Source: DASUME01 sp041179425 (GTDB taxonomy: Bacteria; Myxococcota_A; Polyangia; Polyangiales; DASUME01). From it: a stretch of 16,026 nt of DNA. Each line of letters opens with the position of its first letter. Positions within the stretch are counted from its first letter, which is position 1. The stretch is from contig JBEGTL010000130.1 in assembly GCA_041179425.1 (NCBI GenBank), forward strand, positions 1-16,026. The letters run 5' to 3'. The notes under the pieces were generated by a model. It ran no database searches. It was not told where the DNA came from and was given only the letters and a program-made list of their open reading frames with translations. The position numbers and the translations under genes were made by a program. Shown one piece after another: positions 13,653-16,026 of the stretch.

Positions 13653-16026
13653 ATGCTCGTTGTCCACGGCTCTCCCGCTCTCTCTGCCGCCAAGCTCGAC
13701 AAACGTCTCGCCGCCATCCGAGGCGAGAACCCGCGCGTGACGGGGGCGCTCGTTTCGTTCCTGCACTTCGTCGACCTGCACGCGTCGCCCACGGGGCCGC
13801 TGACCAGCGCCGACAGCGAGAAGCTCGGCGCGCTGTTGTCGTACGGGCCCGCGCGTGTGGCGCACGGCGTCGAGCACGATGTCGCGGCCACGTACTGGGT
13901 CGTGCCGCGTCTCGGCACCATCTCGCCCTGGTCGTCCAAGGCCAGCGACATCGCGCGCCTGTGCGGCCTGTCGCGCGTGCGGCGCATCGAGCGCGGCGTG
14001 GCGTGGACCATCGTCGGCGTCGTCGACGACGAGCGCGCGCTGCTCCGTGCCCTGCACGACCGGATGACCGAGAGCGTACTGGTCGAGGCGCAGCGCGCGC
14101 AGGCGGAGGCGCTGTTGTTTGGTCGCGCACAACCCGCACCGCTCGCCACCGTACCTGTGCTGGCCGAGGGACGCGCTGCGCTCGAGCGCGCCAACCGCAC
14201 GCTCGGGCTTGCGCTCGCCGACGACGAGATCGACTACCTCGTGTTGGGCTTTGGCGAGCTCGGTCGCGATCCCACCGACGTCGAGCTCATGATGTTCGCG
14301 CAGGCCAACAGCGAGCACTGTCGGCACAAGATCTTCAACGCAGAGTTCGTCATCGATGGCGCAGCGCAGGCCGACTCGTTGTTCCGCATGATCCGGCGCA
14401 GCACCGAAGCGCACCCCGAGGGTGTGCTCTCCGCGTACCGCGACAACGCCGCAGTGATCGAAGGCTCCATCGCGGGCCGCTTCGCACCGGCCGATGGCAG
14501 CGGGGAGTACCGCGCCGAGCGCGAGCCCATGCACATCTTGATCAAGGTCGAGACGCACAACCATCCCACCGCCATCTCGCCCTACCCTGGCGCGTCCACG
14601 GGCTCGGGAGGCGAGATCCGCGACGAGGGTGCCACCGGCCGCGGCAGCAAGCCCAAGGCGGGTCTGGTCGGCTTCAGCGTGTCCGATCTGCGCCTGCCCG
14701 ACGCAGTGCGACCGTGGGAGAGCGACTACGGCAAGCCCGCGCGCATCGCCAGCGCGCTCGACATCATGCTCGAGGGTCCGCTCGGCGGCGCCGCCTTCAA
14801 CAACGAGTTTGGCCGGCCTGCGCTCAACGGCTACTTCCGCAGCTTCGAGCTCGCGGTCCCGGGCCAAGGCGGCGAGCGCACCGTGCGTGGCTACCACAAG
14901 CCCATCATGGTCGCGGGCGGCTTCGGTCACATCCGCGAGCAGTTCGTGCAGAAGGGCGTCATCCCCGCCGCGTGCCCCATCGTCGTGCTGGGCGGGCCGG
15001 CCATGCTGATCGGACTCGGCGGCGGTGCAGCATCGTCCATGGCGCAGGGCGCGAGCGAAGAGGACCTCGACTTCGCCAGTGTGCAGCGTGACAACGCCGA
15101 GATGGAGCGGCGCTGCCAGGAGGTCATCGATCGCTGCGTCGATCTGGGCGACGACAACCCCATCGTGTCGATCCACGACGTAGGAGCGGGTGGACTCTCC
15201 AACGCGCTGCCCGAGCTGGTGCACGAGTCCGAGCGCGGTGCGCACTTCTCGCTGCGTGCCGTGCCCAACGACGAGCCGGGCATGTCGCCCCTGCAGATCT
15301 GGTGCAACGAGTCGCAGGAGCGCTACGTGTTGGCCATCGCCGTCGACAAGCTCGCGCGCTTCGAGGCGCTGTGTCAGCGCGAGCGCGCGCCCTACGCCGT
15401 GGTCGGCACCGCCAGCGACGACGGCATGTTGGTGCTCGACGACGAACACTTCGGCAACCGGCCCATCGGCATGCCCATGCAGCTGTTGCTCGGCAAGCCC
15501 CCGCGTATGAAGCGCACGGTCACCCGTGTGCCGGTCCAGCGCGAGCGTTTCGAGCTGGCCGGCCGCTCCATCGACGACGCGCTCGCCCGCGTGCTCACGC
15601 TGCCCACGGTCGCGGACAAGACATTTTTGGTCACCATCGGCGATCGCAGCATCACGGGCTTGGTCGCACGCGATCAGATGGTGGGCCGCTTTCAAGTTCC
15701 GGTGGCCGACGCGGGCGTCACGGCCACCAGCTACGACAGCACCACCGGCGAAGCCATGGCCATGGGCGAGCGCACCCCGGTCGCGCTGCTCGATGCAGGC
15801 GCCTCGGCGCGCATGGCCGTGGCCGAGGCCATCACCAACATCGCGTCCGTGCGTATCGCGCAGATCGGCCGCATCAAGCTATCAGCCAACTGGATGGTCG
15901 CTGCCGGGCAGCCAGGCGAAGACGCGGGGCTGTACGACGCCGTGCGCGCCGTGGGTGCCGAGCTGTGCCCCGCACTCGGCATCGCCATCCCGGTCGGCAA
16001 AGACTCCATGTCCATGCGCAGCGTGT
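13653..16026 (+). CDS. purL: Phosphoribosylformylglycinamidine synthase, single-chain form (3' end missing)
   Basis: This enzyme performs the fourth step of de novo purine synthesis: FGAR plus glutamine plus ATP to FGAM, in the cytoplasm. The frame is open to the right edge, giving 791 of the roughly 1,300 residues of the E. coli-type enzyme. Seen are the N-terminal domain (HGSPALSAAKLDK), FAQANSEHCRHKIFN (about residues 215-229), the ATP-site KVETHNHPTAISPYPGAS (from 298), SGGEIRDEGATGRGSKPKAG (about 318-337), NNEFGRPALNGYFRSFE, SIHDVGAGGLSNALPEL and, near the edge, AIPVGKDSMSM. The C-terminal glutaminase domain lies outside the window. ATG 13653 is chosen because the first residues align with the E. 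coli N-terminus (GSPALS at the same place), despite the lack of a close Shine-Dalgarno. Confidence 0.97.
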   Translation, partial: MLVVHGSPALSAAKLDKRLAAIRGENPRVTGALVSFLHFVDLHASPTGPLTSADSEKLGALLSYGPARVAHGVEHDVAATYWVVPRLGTISPWSSKASDIARLCGLSRVRRIERGVAWTIVGVVDDERALLRALHDRMTESVLVEAQRAQAEALLFGRAQPAPLATVPVLAEGRAALERANRTLGLALADDEIDYLVLGFGELGRDPTDVELMMFAQANSEHCRHKIFNAEFVIDGAAQADSLFRMIRRSTEAHPEGVLSAYRDNAAVIEGSIAGRFAPADGSGEYRAEREPMHILIKVETHNHPTAISPYPGASTGSGGEIRDEGATGRGSKPKAGLVGFSVSDLRLPDAVRPWESDYGKPARIASALDIMLEGPLGGAAFNNEFGRPALNGYFRSFELAVPGQGGERTVRGYHKPIMVAGGFGHIREQFVQKGVIPAACPIVVLGGPAMLIGLGGGAASSMAQGASEEDLDFASVQRDNAEMERRCQEVIDRCVDLGDDNPIVSIHDVGAGGLSNALPELVHESERGAHFSLRAVPNDEPGMSPLQIWCNESQERYVLAIAVDKLARFEALCQRERAPYAVVGTASDDGMLVLDDEHFGNRPIGMPMQLLLGKPPRMKRTVTRVPVQRERFELAGRSIDDALARVLTLPTVADKTFLVTIGDRSITGLVARDQMVGRFQVPVADAGVTATSYDSTTGEAMAMGERTPVALLDAGASARMAVAEAITNIASVRIAQIGRIKLSANWMVAAGQPGEDAGLYDAVRAVGAELCPALGIAIPVGKDSMSMRSV

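Noticed and set aside
13491..15695. Open minus-strand frame of 734 codons opposite purL and overlapping the LysR start
   Set aside because: The plus-strand frame is unmistakable PurL running to the edge. The antisense frame is a compositional shadow whose end is the out-of-frame LysR N-terminus.

Overview
The window is about 16 kb of high-GC DNA. The real genes have strongly G/C-biased third codon positions, which produces long antisense shadow frames. Gene content fits a soil or aquatic Gram-negative bacterium. The many-domain cytoplasmic hybrid kinase, the c-di-GMP phosphodiesterase, the two DEAD-box helicases and the single-chain PurL suggest a Myxococcota-like or other deltaproteobacterial lineage. 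This placement is inference from style, not a marker-gene result.

Layout, left to right. A 5'-truncated flavin Baeyer-Villiger-type monooxygenase (3-1445, +) is followed by roughly 950 bp with only one weak hypothetical frame (1632-2153, +). A short membrane acyl-CoA desaturase (2394-3164, +) and a 103-residue coiled-coil protein (3339-3650, +) come next. Convergent to these is a protein with a long disordered Gly/Tyr/Ser-rich region and a C-terminal BON domain (3690-4667, -). Divergent from it are two tightly spaced DEAD-box RNA helicases (4911-6428 and 6438-7856, +), the second RhlE-like with a repetitive Gly/Arg/Gln tail. A 1086-residue cytoplasmic hybrid histidine kinase (PAS x3, HisKA, HATPase, REC, REC, Hpt; 7971-11231, +) converges on a REC-EAL phosphodiesterase resembling RocR (11315-12514, -). 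A LysR-type regulator (12625-13581, -) is divergent from purL (13653 to the right edge, +), which is cut off after 791 codons.

Working together. The hybrid kinase ends in an Hpt domain and sits tail-to-tail with a response regulator whose output is c-di-GMP hydrolysis. This resembles the Roc-type arrangement and suggests a phosphorelay that lowers c-di-GMP. The two helicases form a translationally spaced pair and share a divergent control region with the disordered BON protein. The remaining genes look like ordinary metabolism (purine synthesis, lipid desaturation, oxidation of ketones or similar substrates).

The most unusual signals are in the non-coding and junction sequence. Two start codons (BON gene and hybrid kinase) lie inside predicted mRNA hairpins. 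Three tandem 26-bp repeats fill the gap between kinase and phosphodiesterase. A perfect 9-bp inverted repeat straddles the LysR stop codon, a (GA)9 tract follows the desaturase, and the best Shine-Dalgarno near purL points to an out-of-frame ATG. I see no CRISPR array, rRNA, tRNA, insertion sequence or phage gene, and no convincing wholly new multi-gene system.
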